Source: Natronomonas sp. CBA1123 (lineage in GTDB: Archaea; Halobacteriota; Halobacteria; Halobacteriales; Haloarculaceae). From it: a stretch of 64,000 nt of DNA. The stretch spans positions 38,033 to 102,032 of the forward strand of contig NZ_WPCC01000007.1 in assembly GCF_009741925.1 (NCBI RefSeq). The letters are read 5' to 3'. Below, in pieces: positions 46,458 through 54,910 of the stretch (position 1 is its first letter; every line of letters begins with the position of its first letter). Position numbers and translations under genes: made by a program. The notes below the pieces were generated by a model. The model saw only the letters and a list, made by a program, of their open reading frames with translations. It ran no database searches and was not told the origin of the DNA.

Positions 46458-47156
46458 ATGCAAGGCGTCGTCCCCGCCGCCGGCCACGGCACGCGGCTCC
46501 GTCCACACACCGACGACCGACCCAAGGCGCTCGTCGATGTGGACGGAAAACCCCTGCTCACACACGTTTTCGAGACGCTGGCTCCGCACGTCGAGGAGTA
46601 CGTGGTCGTCGTCGGCTATCTCGGCACGCAAATTCGGGACCACTACGGCTCAGCGTATCGCGGGGCGCCGATAACGTACGTCGACCAACCAAAACGGGAT
46701 GGACTCGCAGATGCAGTCCTGCAGGCCGAACCGGTGGTCGATGGCCCGTTTCTCCAGTTGAACGGCGACAACGTACTCCGTGGGAACGTCGGCGCTGTCG
46801 CCCGACGGCATCGTGAGACGGACGCCGACGCAACGTTGCTCGTCGACCGGGTTTCGCCGGAGCGAGCGCGACGCGGCGGCGTCCTCGAACTCGAAGACGA
46901 CGAGGTGGTCGGCCTCGTCGAAAAACCGGACGACCCGCCGTCGCAGCTCGCGACGACCGGGTGTTTCGCGTTCTCCGAGCGCGTCTTCGAGGCCTGTCGC
47001 GCAATCGAGCCATCGGAGCGAGGCGAGTTCGAACTCGCCGATGCCATCGAGTGGCTCTTGGCCGACGGCGGCCGTGTCGAGACGGTTCGCCTCGATGGCT
47101 GGCGCATCAACATCAATACGCCAGCGGACGTCGAACGAGCGGAGGCATCTCTGTGA
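46458..47156 (+). CDS. Sugar-1-phosphate nucleotidyltransferase
   Basis: A 232-residue NTP transferase that makes a nucleotide sugar from a sugar-1-phosphate. The nucleotide-binding signature AAGHGTRLRPHTDDRPKAL is at residues 7-25, followed by the metal-site segment QLNGDNV and VEKPDDPP. The C-terminus ends WRININTPADVERAEASL, and there is no hexapeptide-repeat acyltransferase domain. It is close to UTP-glucose-1-phosphate and dTDP-glucose enzymes; the sugar is not decidable. Its stop overlaps the next start (GTGA). Confidence 0.88.
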   Translation: MQGVVPAAGHGTRLRPHTDDRPKALVDVDGKPLLTHVFETLAPHVEEYVVVVGYLGTQIRDHYGSAYRGAPITYVDQPKRDGLADAVLQAEPVVDGPFLQLNGDNVLRGNVGAVARRHRETDADATLLVDRVSPERARRGGVLELEDDEVVGLVEKPDDPPSQLATTGCFAFSERVFEACRAIEPSERGEFELADAIEWLLADGGRVETVRLDGWRININTPADVERAEASL

Positions 47157-47428
47157 CCGACACCACCGACCCCGCGGCGCTGTACGAACACCTCGCCGCA
47201 ACGGCGGAACTTCCCATCGAGCGACGCGCCAGCCGACTCCTCGGCGAAGCGGAAGCGGTCGCCGACGACCTTCGGGACTGCAGTCCCGACGTACAGACAC
47301 AGCGTGCGGCCATCGTTCTCGAACTGCTCGAAGAAATCGAGGAGACGGGCAATCCGGAAGCGGACGAACACCTGGAGTGCGCACGGACGCTCGCGGCCGA
47401 TTTGGCCGACGACAGCGGCGGCAGCTGA
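47153..47428 (+). CDS. Small alpha-helical haloarchaeal protein
   Basis: A 91-residue protein from GTG 47153, overlapping the nucleotidyltransferase stop. Sequence such as AALYEHLAATAELPIERRASRLLGEAEAVADDL and IVLELLEEIEETGNPEADEHLECARTLAADL predicts a helical bundle with acidic surface. No known family. Coupled translation suggests co-regulation with the nucleotidyltransferase; a functional link is unproven. Confidence 0.65.
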   Translation: MTDTTDPAALYEHLAATAELPIERRASRLLGEAEAVADDLRDCSPDVQTQRAAIVLELLEEIEETGNPEADEHLECARTLAADLADDSGGS

Positions 47429-47437
47429 AACGGCCGA

Positions 47438-48433
47438 TTACGCCGACGGCGCCAACACATCGACGGTTCGGCGGCGTTCTTCGGGCGTCATCTCACCGAA
47501 GAACCCGACTCGAACCGCGTCGACGCCGTCGACGGCCTCGAAGCGCGCGACTGTCTCTCGGACTTCCTCGGTTGTTCCAGCCGCAACCAACTCCTCGACC
47601 ATCTCGTCGGTGACCGCGGCGACGGCAGCCTCGCGGTCGCCGTCGGTCCACTTTTCGTGTATCGCGTCGGTTTCGACGTCGAACCCCTGCCGGGAAATCG
47701 ATTTTCGGTAGTAGGGACCGTAGGCCCCAATCATGAACGCGAGTTGTCGGGCGGCGATGTCGCGGGCTCGGTCGCCGTCGTCGAGGGCACATGACCGGAC
47801 GGTCACCGAGACGCGGATGTCCTCTGGGTCGCGGTCGCCGAGGTCGGCGCCGCGTCGGAGGTCGTCCATCCGTTCTTCGAGAGCGTCGGTCGTGAAGAGC
47901 TGTGGCACCCAGCCGTCGCCGAACCGACCTGCCGACTCGACGGCTTTCGGGCCGAGTGCCGCCACGTCGACGGGAACCTCGGCGGGTTCGACGCCGCGCA
48001 GTTTGAGGCCGCCGCCCTCGAAGAACTCGCCGTCGTAATCGACGCGTTCGCCGCGAGACACCTGCTTGACGATATCGATGGTCTCTCTGAGTCGGCGGAG
48101 CGGTCGTTCGTAGGTTTCGAGGTGCCACTTCTCGGTGAGGTCCGGCGATGAGGTGCTGAGGCCCATCCGGTAGCGGCCGTCGCTTGCTTCCTGTAGCGTG
48201 ACGCCGGTTTGGCCGAGTAGGGCCGGCGAGCGACCGTACGGCGAGAACACGTCGTTCGAGAGGCCGATGTCGTCGGTGCGTTCGGCCAGCGTCGCCAGAA
48301 GCGTCACACCGTCGCGTCCGGTCACCTCCGGCAGCGAGATGCGGTCGTAGCCGCGCTGTTCGGCGTGGGTCGCTACCTCGACGATGTCGTCTATCGAGTC
48401 CAGTCCGCCCGGCAGGACGATGTCGCGTGTCAT
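47438..48433 (-). CDS. LLM-class (F420/flavin-dependent) oxidoreductase
   Basis: A TIM-barrel oxidoreductase of 331 residues in the bacterial-luciferase-like family. Visible family segments are RGYDRISLPEVTGRDGVTLLATLAERT, TGVTLQEASDGRYRMGLSTSSPDL, ERPLRRLRETIDIVKQV and ALGPKAVESAGRFGDGWVPQL. Haloarchaea use F420 widely, so a methylene-H4MPT-reductase-like F420 enzyme is likely, but FMN use is possible. ATG 48433 chosen, because an ATG further upstream at 48526 would overlap the divergent gene. Confidence 0.85.
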   Translation of the reverse strand: MTRDIVLPGGLDSIDDIVEVATHAEQRGYDRISLPEVTGRDGVTLLATLAERTDDIGLSNDVFSPYGRSPALLGQTGVTLQEASDGRYRMGLSTSSPDLTEKWHLETYERPLRRLRETIDIVKQVSRGERVDYDGEFFEGGGLKLRGVEPAEVPVDVAALGPKAVESAGRFGDGWVPQLFTTDALEERMDDLRRGADLGDRDPEDIRVSVTVRSCALDDGDRARDIAARQLAFMIGAYGPYYRKSISRQGFDVETDAIHEKWTDGDREAAVAAVTDEMVEELVAAGTTEEVRETVARFEAVDGVDAVRVGFFGEMTPEERRRTVDVLAPSA

Positions 48434-48512
48434 GTTGGTCGCTGCGTCGGCGGAGGGCTTGTAGCCTGCGGCGTGGTCGGGGTTTTTGGGTTCGCCCGTC
48501 GTCTCGGTTGTT

Positions 48513-49547
48513 ATGACGCTGCTCATCTACGGCGCGTACGGCTACACGGGCGAACTCATCGCCGAGGAGGCCGTCGACCGCGGCATCGACACCATCGTCG
48601 CCGGTCGCAACGGGGTCAAGACCGACCACCTCGCGGTCCGGTTGGACTGTGAAGGACGGTCCTTCGGCGTCGACACCGCCGAGGCGTATCTCGACGACGT
48701 CGACGTACTGCTCAACTGCGCCGGCCCGTTCGTCGACACCTACGAACCGCTCGTGGAGGCGTGTCTGGAGACCGGAACTGACTACCTCGACATCACCGGC
48801 GAGTTGTCCGTCTTCGAAGCCATCGCCGAACGCGACCGGGAAGCCGAGAAGGCGGGCGTCTGTCTGCTTCCCGGCGTCGGCTTCGACGTGGTGCCGACGG
48901 ACTGTCTGGCCGGCCACCTCCACGACCGCCTTCCCGAAGCGAACGAACTCCGACTCGGGTTCGACCCCTCCGGAACCATCTCCCGCGGGACGCTCGCGTC
49001 CGTCATCGAACACCTCGACGAGGGGGGAAAGGTGCGATGGGACGGCGACGTCGTCGACGTACCGCCGGCCCACGCCAGCAGACGAATCGACTTCGGACGG
49101 GGGTCGCGCAACGCCGTCACCATCCCGTGGGGCGACGTCTCGACCGCCTACTACACGACGGGCATCGAGAACATCGAGGTGTACACCGCGGTGCCGCCGA
49201 TGGCAGGAACCGCGATGAAGGTCGGTCGCTTCGCCACGCCGGTTCTGGGGTTCCCACCTGTCAAGCGGTCGCTACAGACGCTCGTCCGAGCGACGATGAC
49301 CGGCCCGAGCGAACGCCAACGTAAGGAGGGTGCCTGTTACGTGTGGGGCGAGGCGACCGACGGCGAGACGACGGTGACCTCGCGCCTGAAGACGCCCGAA
49401 ACGTACGCGCTGACCGTCGATGCCGCGACGACGGCCGCCGAACGCGCGATGGAGGAGGACCTCTCGGGCTTCGAGACGCCGGCGGCGGCGTTCACTCCCG
49501 AGTTCGTCCTCGACCTCGACGGCGTCGAGGGCTTCTTCGACGAGTGA
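48513..49547 (+). CDS. Saccharopine-dehydrogenase-like / trans-acting enoyl reductase family protein
   Basis: A 344-residue oxidoreductase with an N-terminal Rossmann motif LLIYGAYGYTGELIAEEA and a following AGRN segment. The family includes mycobacterial trans-acting enoyl reductases and saccharopine dehydrogenase NADP-binding domains. Conserved blocks seen are VDVLLNCAGPFVDTYEPLVEACLETGTDYLDITGE and LLPGVGFDVVPTDCLAGHL. Start at ATG 48513 is supported by a GGTTTTTGGG box 23-32 nt upstream. The substrate is unknown. An 81-bp palindromic element begins right at its stop codon. Confidence 0.85.
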   Translation: MTLLIYGAYGYTGELIAEEAVDRGIDTIVAGRNGVKTDHLAVRLDCEGRSFGVDTAEAYLDDVDVLLNCAGPFVDTYEPLVEACLETGTDYLDITGELSVFEAIAERDREAEKAGVCLLPGVGFDVVPTDCLAGHLHDRLPEANELRLGFDPSGTISRGTLASVIEHLDEGGKVRWDGDVVDVPPAHASRRIDFGRGSRNAVTIPWGDVSTAYYTTGIENIEVYTAVPPMAGTAMKVGRFATPVLGFPPVKRSLQTLVRATMTGPSERQRKEGACYVWGEATDGETTVTSRLKTPETYALTVDAATTAAERAMEEDLSGFETPAAAFTPEFVLDLDGVEGFFDE

Positions 49548-49627
49548 TACGGACTGTTGTAACTGGTTACCGGTGAACGCTCGTACCGGGTCAGCGTTCA
49601 CCAGTAACGGACTACAACAGTCCGTAT
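49547..49627. repeat. 81-bp imperfect palindromic element
   Basis: Two 35-nt arms (49547-49581 and 49593-49627) are inverted copies matching at 30 of 35 positions, around an 11-nt loop. The outer 15 nt, ATACGGACTGTTGTA, and the inner 10 nt, GGTGAACGCT, are perfect; mismatches cluster between them. It starts on the last base of the preceding stop codon. It could be a terminator, or a MITE-like or REP-like mobile palindrome. No second copy is in this window. Confidence 0.75.
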
Positions 49628-49651
49628 ACCCCTTCGACGCGCTCGCCAGAA

Positions 49652-49659
49652 GATATACA
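49652..49659 (+). promoter_or_regulatory. TATA box of the signal-peptide winged-helix gene
   Basis: GATATACA lies 24-31 nt before ATG 49683, fixing the start so that the hydrophobic N-terminus is part of the protein. Confidence 0.6.
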
Positions 49660-49682
49660 CATCGGGCAGGCCGACTCCCGGT

Positions 49683-50336
49683 ATGGTTCGTCGGATTCTC
49701 ACGACGGTTCTTGTCGCCGCGCTGGTCGTCGGGTTAGTGGCGCCGGGGGCTGTTGGTGCGGCGACACCGGCGGCCGACGGTGCGACGCTTTCTGCCGGTG
49801 ACGGTATCGACGCGCCGCTACTCGACCGCCTGCGACCGACAGCGAGTTCGAGTAGTCTTAGCCGCGCCGACACCGACGGCGTCCTCGAGCAACCGACGCG
49901 GTCGGCTGTCTACGGCGCCATCGAGGCCGCACCGGGGACCGACCTCGGAAGCATCGCCGCGAGCGTCGGCGTCACGAAGTCGACCGTCCGATATCACGTC
50001 GGCGTCCTTCGGGAGGCCGGCCTCGTCGATGCGGCCGAAGTCGCGGGGTCGTTGCGGTTCGCCCCTGCAGAGGTAGACGCCGAACTCGCTGGCGTCCTCG
50101 GTGCCGACGGAACGGGGACGGTCCTCGCCGCCGTCGCCGCGAACGAACCGGCATCGGTGACGGCCGTCGCCGAGGCGACCGACCGCGCGCCGTCGACGGT
50201 GTCGTATCACCTTTCGGCGCTCGAAGACCGCGGCTTCGTCGACCGCGAGCGGACCGGCGAAGCGGTCGTGACGACGCTGACGGAGTCGACGCGGTCGGCG
50301 ATAGCCGACGGCGTTCCGGCGGCATCGAGCGACTGA
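49683..50336 (+). CDS. Tandem winged-helix protein with signal-peptide-like N-terminus
   Basis: A 217-residue protein. Residues 5-26 are hydrophobic after two arginines and end in an AxA-type site (VGLVAPGAVGA), as in a Sec signal peptide. After a polar linker come two winged-helix domains, about 70-130 with TKSTVRYHVGVLREAG and about 140-200 with APSTVSYHLSALEDRG as recognition helices. Such domains should be cytosolic, while arginine-flanked signal topology places the C-terminus outside, so the arrangement is contradictory unless the N-terminus is an inverted anchor. The TATA box at 49652-49659 supports the start. Function unknown. Confidence 0.8.
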   Translation: MVRRILTTVLVAALVVGLVAPGAVGAATPAADGATLSAGDGIDAPLLDRLRPTASSSSLSRADTDGVLEQPTRSAVYGAIEAAPGTDLGSIAASVGVTKSTVRYHVGVLREAGLVDAAEVAGSLRFAPAEVDAELAGVLGADGTGTVLAAVAANEPASVTAVAEATDRAPSTVSYHLSALEDRGFVDRERTGEAVVTTLTESTRSAIADGVPAASSD

Positions 50337-50359
50337 GACGAACTCCAACGGTCGTCTGA

Positions 50360-51877
50360 CTACTCGGTGGCCCAGTCCAGCGACCGTTCGACGGCCTCGC
50401 CCCACCGGTCGTACCGCGCCTCGACATCCGTGTCGGCGTCCGGTTCGAACTCGCGGTCGATACGCCAGTTCTCGCGGAGTTCCGAAAGCGAGTCCCAGTA
50501 GCCAACGGCGAGTCCAGCGGCATAGGCGGCACCGAGTGCGGTCGTCTCGTCGACCTCCGGACGGACGATTTCGGTGCCGAGGATGTCTGCCTGCAGGCCA
50601 CAGAGGAAGTTGTTCTTGACCGCGCCGCCGTCGACGCGGAGGCTCTGTAACTCGAGGCCGCTGTCCTCGACCATCGCCTCGACGACGTCCCGCGTCTGGA
50701 AGGCGATGGCCTCCAGCGTCGCCCGGACGACGTGTTCCTTGCGGGTGCCGCGGGTCACTCCGAGAAGGGTCCCGCGGGCGCGCTGGTCCCAGTGGGGTGC
50801 GCCCAATCCGGTGAAGGCGGGGACGAAGTAGACGCCGTCGGTCGAGTCGACGCCACGGGCGAGGCGCTCGGTGTCGGCGGCGTCGTCGATGAGGTCGACG
50901 TCCGAGAGCCACTCTATGGCGGCGCCGGTGGCGAAAATCGACCCCTCGAGTGCGTACTGCGGTGGTTCCCCGGAGCGCTGGAACCCCACTGTCGTCAACA
51001 GGCCGTGGTCGGAGTCGACCGCCTCCGGGCCGGTGTTGAGAAGCAGAAACGACCCGGTACCGTAGGTGTTCTTCGCGTCGCCCGCATCGAAGCAGGTCTG
51101 GCCGAACAGCGCCGCCTGCTGGTCGCCCAGCGCCCCGGCGACCGGTACTTCGGCGCCAAAGGTTTCGGCGTCGGTGTAGCCGTACACGTCGGCGTCGCTG
51201 GAGGGGCGAACCTCCGGGAGGATTGCCCGCGGAATCGAGAACTCCGCGAGCAGCTCGTCGTCCCACGCCAATTCGTGGATGTCGAACAGAAGCGTCCGGG
51301 AGGCGTTGGTCACGTCGGTGACGTGGGCACCGGTGAGGTTCCAGACGAGCCACGAGTCGACGGTGCCGAACCGCAACTCGCCCGCTTCTGCGCGTTCCCG
51401 TACGTCGCCGCCGCCCCCGCGGTCCGGCGCGATGGGGTCGGCGTTGTCGAGCAGCCACTCGAGTTTCGTCGCCGAGAAGTACGCGTCGGGCTGTAGTCCC
51501 GTCTTCCGGCGGATTTCGGCGGCCTTCCCCTCGGCTTCCAGCCGTTCGACTCGGTCCGTGGTTCGGCGGTCCTGCCAGACGATGGCGTTGTGGACTGGCT
51601 GGCCGGTTTCTGCGTCCCACAGTACCGTCGTCTCCCGTTGGTTCGTCACGCCCATGGCGGCGAGGTTACCCGCGTCGATATCGGCGCCGGAGAGCGCCTC
51701 CCGAAGCGTCCGTCTCGCGTTTCGCCATAGCTCCTCGGGGTCGTGTTCGACCCACCCGGGTTCGGGGTAGAACTGCTCGTGGGTCTCGTAGGCCGCGCCG
51801 TGGACCCGGCCCTCGCGGTCGAACACCATGCTCCGGGTACCCGTCGTTCCCTGGTCGATGGCCGCGACGTACTCCAT
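50360..51877 (-). CDS. glpK: Glycerol kinase
   Basis: Phosphorylates glycerol to glycerol-3-phosphate, an important carbon route for haloarchaea that live with glycerol-rich Dunaliella. The 505-residue FGGY kinase has phosphate-1 AAIDQGTTGTRSMVFD, the substrate residues NQRET and WQDRRT, TLLFDIHELAWDDELL, LGDQQAALFGQTCFDAGDAKNTYGTGSFLLLNTG, and the adenosine motif DGGAVKNNFLCGLQADIL. The usual glpABC genes are not beside it. Divergent from thiC, with a shared 78-nt promoter region. Confidence 0.96.
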   Translation of the reverse strand: MEYVAAIDQGTTGTRSMVFDREGRVHGAAYETHEQFYPEPGWVEHDPEELWRNARRTLREALSGADIDAGNLAAMGVTNQRETTVLWDAETGQPVHNAIVWQDRRTTDRVERLEAEGKAAEIRRKTGLQPDAYFSATKLEWLLDNADPIAPDRGGGGDVRERAEAGELRFGTVDSWLVWNLTGAHVTDVTNASRTLLFDIHELAWDDELLAEFSIPRAILPEVRPSSDADVYGYTDAETFGAEVPVAGALGDQQAALFGQTCFDAGDAKNTYGTGSFLLLNTGPEAVDSDHGLLTTVGFQRSGEPPQYALEGSIFATGAAIEWLSDVDLIDDAADTERLARGVDSTDGVYFVPAFTGLGAPHWDQRARGTLLGVTRGTRKEHVVRATLEAIAFQTRDVVEAMVEDSGLELQSLRVDGGAVKNNFLCGLQADILGTEIVRPEVDETTALGAAYAAGLAVGYWDSLSELRENWRIDREFEPDADTDVEARYDRWGEAVERSLDWATE

Positions 51878-51924
51878 GCGGACTCCCCGCCCGCTGGGGA
51901 CAAATACTGACCGGCGGCGGAATG

Positions 51925-51955
51925 CTTATTACTAAGTTGTATTACTAGATTATAC
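51925..51955 (+). promoter_or_regulatory. thiC promoter with 13-nt-spaced direct repeats
   Basis: TATTACTA occurs twice, at 51927-51934 and 51940-51947, a 13-nt period. The first copy lies in the TATA position (22-29 nt before ATG 51956), so a bound regulator would compete with TBP. The second copy covers the expected start site. No room exists for a TPP riboswitch. Confidence 0.55.
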
Positions 51956-53383
51956 ATGCCGACGCAGCTACAGCGCGCACGGGACGGCGAGGTCACGCCG
52001 GCGATGGAGCGGGTCGCAGAGCGGGAGAACCGAGACGCCGAGTTCGTCCGCCAGCAGGTCGCGGAGGGGCAGGCGGTCATCCCGAACAATCACGGCCACG
52101 AGGCGCTCGACCCGATGATAATCGGCCGGGAATTCGCCACGAAGGTCAACGCCAACATCGGCAACAGCGAGACGACGAGCGGCCTCGACGAAGAGCTGGA
52201 GAAACTTCACACGGCGGTCCACTACGGCGCCGACACCGTGATGGACCTCTCGACGGGCGCGAACCTCGACGAGATTCGAGAGGCGAACGTCGGCCACTCC
52301 CCGGTTCCCATCGGAACCGTTCCAATCTACGAGGCGGTCACGAAGGTCGACGACGTGACCGAGTTGACGCCCGAGTTGCTGCTCTCGGTCATCGAAAAGC
52401 AGGCCGAACAGGGCGTCGACTACATGACGATTCACGCTGGCGTTCTCGCCGAACACCTGCCACTGACCGACGGCCGGACGACGGGTATCGTCTCCCGCGG
52501 TGGGTCGATTCTCGCCCAGTGGATGGAGGAGAACGGCGCCCAGAACCCGCTTTTCACCCACTTCAAGGACATCTGTGAGATATTCGCCCAACACGACGTG
52601 ACGTTCAGCCTCGGCGACGGGCTCCGACCCGGGTCGCTGGCGGACGCCTCCGACGACGCGCAGTTCGCCGAACTCGACACCCTCGGTGAGTTGACGCGGC
52701 TGGCGTGGGACCACGGTGTTCAGGTGATGGTGGAGGGGCCGGGACACGTCCCGCTGGACGAAATCCAGCACAACATGGAGCGCCAGCGAGAGGTCTGCGA
52801 CGGCGCGCCGTTCTACGTGTTGGGGCCGCTCGTCACCGACATCGCACCGGGGTACGACCACATCACCAGCGCCATCGGTGCGACGGAGGCCGCCCGCCAC
52901 GGCGCCGCGATGTTGTGTTACGTCACACCTAAGGAACATCTGGGGCTTCCGGAGGCCGAGGACGTACGTGATGGACTCGCGGCCTACCGCATCGCCGCCC
53001 ACTCCGCGGACGTGGCCAACGGACTGCCGGGCGCCCGCGACTGGGACGACGCGCTCTCGGAGGCACGGTACGACTTCGATTGGCGCTGGCAGTTCGACCT
53101 CGCGTTGGACCCCGAACGCGCACAGTCGTATCACGACCAGACGCTGCCGGGAGACAACTACAAGGAAGCGCGATTCTGCTCGATGTGTGGCGTCGAGTTC
53201 TGTTCGATGCGCATCGACCAAGACGCCCGCGACGCCGACGGCGAGATGGACGACATCGACGGCAAGACCGACCTTGAATCCTCGCCGGCCGCCGAGGTGA
53301 ACCTGCCGCCGACCGGCACCCACGACGCCGACGGTCTCGAGGACGTGCCCGCGCCCGATGAAGCGGCCGCGGACGACGACTGA
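51956..53383 (+). CDS. thiC: Phosphomethylpyrimidine synthase
   Basis: Radical SAM enzyme that converts aminoimidazole ribotide to hydroxymethylpyrimidine phosphate for thiamine. The 475-residue protein has [58 protein letters not shown], and the non-canonical cluster motif CSMCGVEFC (CX2CX4C) near residue 405. The last 50 residues are an acidic extension typical of halophiles. ATG 51956 follows the repeat-bearing promoter. Confidence 0.97.
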   Translation: MPTQLQRARDGEVTPAMERVAERENRDAEFVRQQVAEGQAVIPNNHGHEALDPMIIGREFATKVNANIGNSETTSGLDEELEKLHTAVHYGADTVMDLSTGANLDEIREANVGHSPVPIGTVPIYEAVTKVDDVTELTPELLLSVIEKQAEQGVDYMTIHAGVLAEHLPLTDGRTTGIVSRGGSILAQWMEENGAQNPLFTHFKDICEIFAQHDVTFSLGDGLRPGSLADASDDAQFAELDTLGELTRLAWDHGVQVMVEGPGHVPLDEIQHNMERQREVCDGAPFYVLGPLVTDIAPGYDHITSAIGATEAARHGAAMLCYVTPKEHLGLPEAEDVRDGLAAYRIAAHSADVANGLPGARDWDDALSEARYDFDWRWQFDLALDPERAQSYHDQTLPGDNYKEARFCSMCGVEFCSMRIDQDARDADGEMDDIDGKTDLESSPAAEVNLPPTGTHDADGLEDVPAPDEAAADDD

Positions 53384-53423
53384 CGGGGGATAGTATAAGT
53401 TGCCGGCAGTCGCTGGAACTGCT

Positions 53424-54293
53424 ATGACAGACCCCTCCCTCGCCGAGGGTGGCCTCTCGTCGTCCGAGATGAAGCGAGTACGGCAGGCCGTCCACGATTC
53501 GGCGGCCGCCGAAGTCGCGACCGCCAACGACGACCGCCCGCAGACGTTCCCGCTGAGTCCGTTCTACGACGACGACACCGAGTCGGTCGTCGTCACCTCT
53601 CCGCCAGCATTCTCCGGAAAGGTCGACGCGGTCCGGGAGAACCCGAAGCTCTCGCTGCTGTTCTACGACGCCGAGGAGCCGTTCGTCCTCTACGGTCGTG
53701 GGACGGTTCGCGACGACGACCTCGAAGCCAACGCCGAGTACGTCCGCGAACTCATCGAGGACGAACCGCCGTCACCGAAGCGGGAGGGGTTCTCGAAGAC
53801 GACCGACGTGTTGGAGTCACGCGTCGGCCGGTTCTTACTCGGGTGGTACGCCCTCCGCATCGTCGTCGAAATCGAGCCGGTCCGCATCGAACCGGTCGAA
53901 ACCGAGGTCGGCGAGTTCCCGCCGTGGCCCGCAACCGACCTCGACAGGAGCGAGGCGGAGTCCTACGACCGACTGGCGCTCACCGTCGTCGACGAGGACG
54001 GCTGGCCGACAACACGGTCGGTCGCGGTCGTCGAGATTCGAGACAAGGTGGCGCTGCTCGACGTGTCGCTGTCCGTCGACGACGGCACTCCGGCGTGCCT
54101 GCTGTGTCACTGGCATTCCTCGGGGTTGGACAAGCTCAGCCAGCGGCTGTACCGCGGGCAGTGTCGAGCCGAGGGTGACCGCGTGGTGTTCGACCCGGCG
54201 AGTTCGTTTTCCATGCGCAACGAGACGCTGTGGGACCGCCTGAAGTTCATCGTACAGGGGAAGTGGCGAACGCGACAGTACTTCCGGGATTAA
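53424..54293 (+). CDS. Pyridoxamine-phosphate-oxidase-fold (FMN-binding split barrel) protein
   Basis: A 289-residue protein. Residues of about 20-125 look like a PNPOx-type split barrel: VATANDDRPQTFPLSPFYDDDTESVVVTSPPAFSGKVDAVRENPKLSLLFYDAEEPFVLYGRGTVRDDD. The second half (about 150-289) appears to be a related second barrel: YDRLALTVVDEDGWPTTRSVAVVEIRDKVALLDV. FMN or F420 binding is likely, but the reaction is unknown. ATG 53424 lies 25-31 nt after a TATAAG-type box (53393-53399). Stop codon interlocks with the carbonic anhydrase-like gene. Confidence 0.8.
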   Translation: MTDPSLAEGGLSSSEMKRVRQAVHDSAAAEVATANDDRPQTFPLSPFYDDDTESVVVTSPPAFSGKVDAVRENPKLSLLFYDAEEPFVLYGRGTVRDDDLEANAEYVRELIEDEPPSPKREGFSKTTDVLESRVGRFLLGWYALRIVVEIEPVRIEPVETEVGEFPPWPATDLDRSEAESYDRLALTVVDEDGWPTTRSVAVVEIRDKVALLDVSLSVDDGTPACLLCHWHSSGLDKLSQRLYRGQCRAEGDRVVFDPASSFSMRNETLWDRLKFIVQGKWRTRQYFRD

Positions 54294-54790
54294 TCCAGAA
54301 TTTCGGAGGACTCCATGTGCTCGCGGGAGAGTTCGACGTAGCGGTCGCCGGCGTAGGCCCACGGCGAGTCCTCGACCTCCTTGATTTTCTCGGCGGGCGT
54401 GCCGGCGTACAGCGTGTTCGGCTCGATGTCGGTGTCCTCGGTGACGAGGCTGTTGGCGCCAACCATCGCCCGTTCGCCGACCGTCGAGCGGTCGAGAACC
54501 GTCGCACTCATTCCGACGAGGGCGCGCTCTTCGACCGTCGAGTTGTGGACGATGGCGGTGTGGCCGACCGTCGCGTACGGCCCGATTTCGGCTCCCTCGT
54601 GGAGGACGGCGTTGTCCTGGACGTTTGCCCCCTCCCGGAGCGTGATGTTGCCGTGGTCGCCGCGCAACGTCACGTTCGGCCAGACGCTCGCTTCGGCCTC
54701 GATAGTCACGTCGCCGATGACGACCGCGGCGGGGTCGACGTAGGCGCTTTCGTGGATGTCGGGTTCGGTGCCGTCGAAACTGCGTATCAT
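54290..54790 (-). CDS. Gamma-carbonic-anhydrase-like left-handed beta-helix protein
   Basis: A 166-residue hexapeptide-repeat protein: repeats such as AVVIGDVTIEAEASVWPNVTLRGD and NITLREGANVQDNAVLHEG, followed by YATVGHTAIVHNSTVEERALVGMSATVLDRSTVG. Zinc-ligand histidines are placed as in gamma carbonic anhydrases (HEG, VGHTAIVH). Catalytic activity is not certain because many archaeal members are annotated only by fold. ATG 54790 starts MIRSFDGTEPDIHESAYV. Confidence 0.88.
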   Translation of the reverse strand: MIRSFDGTEPDIHESAYVDPAAVVIGDVTIEAEASVWPNVTLRGDHGNITLREGANVQDNAVLHEGAEIGPYATVGHTAIVHNSTVEERALVGMSATVLDRSTVGERAMVGANSLVTEDTDIEPNTLYAGTPAEKIKEVEDSPWAYAGDRYVELSREHMESSEILD

Positions 54791-54910
54791 ACCCGATGGT
54801 CCGCGGGCGGCGAGTTAAACGTACGCCTCCGGCGGGACAGGCTTTAGTCGTCGCCCGCCCTCTGTATTGTATCGGTTAGGGCGACCATACCCGCCGAGGA
54901 CTAACTATCT

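Noticed and set aside
48434..48526. Start of the LLM oxidoreductase at 48526
   Set aside because: It would overlap the divergent gene and its promoter; ATG 48433 gives the conserved N-terminus.
51878..51955. TPP riboswitch upstream of thiC
   Set aside because: The gap is only 78 nt, shared with a divergent promoter, the TATA box is about 25 nt before the ATG, and no thi-box sequence is present.
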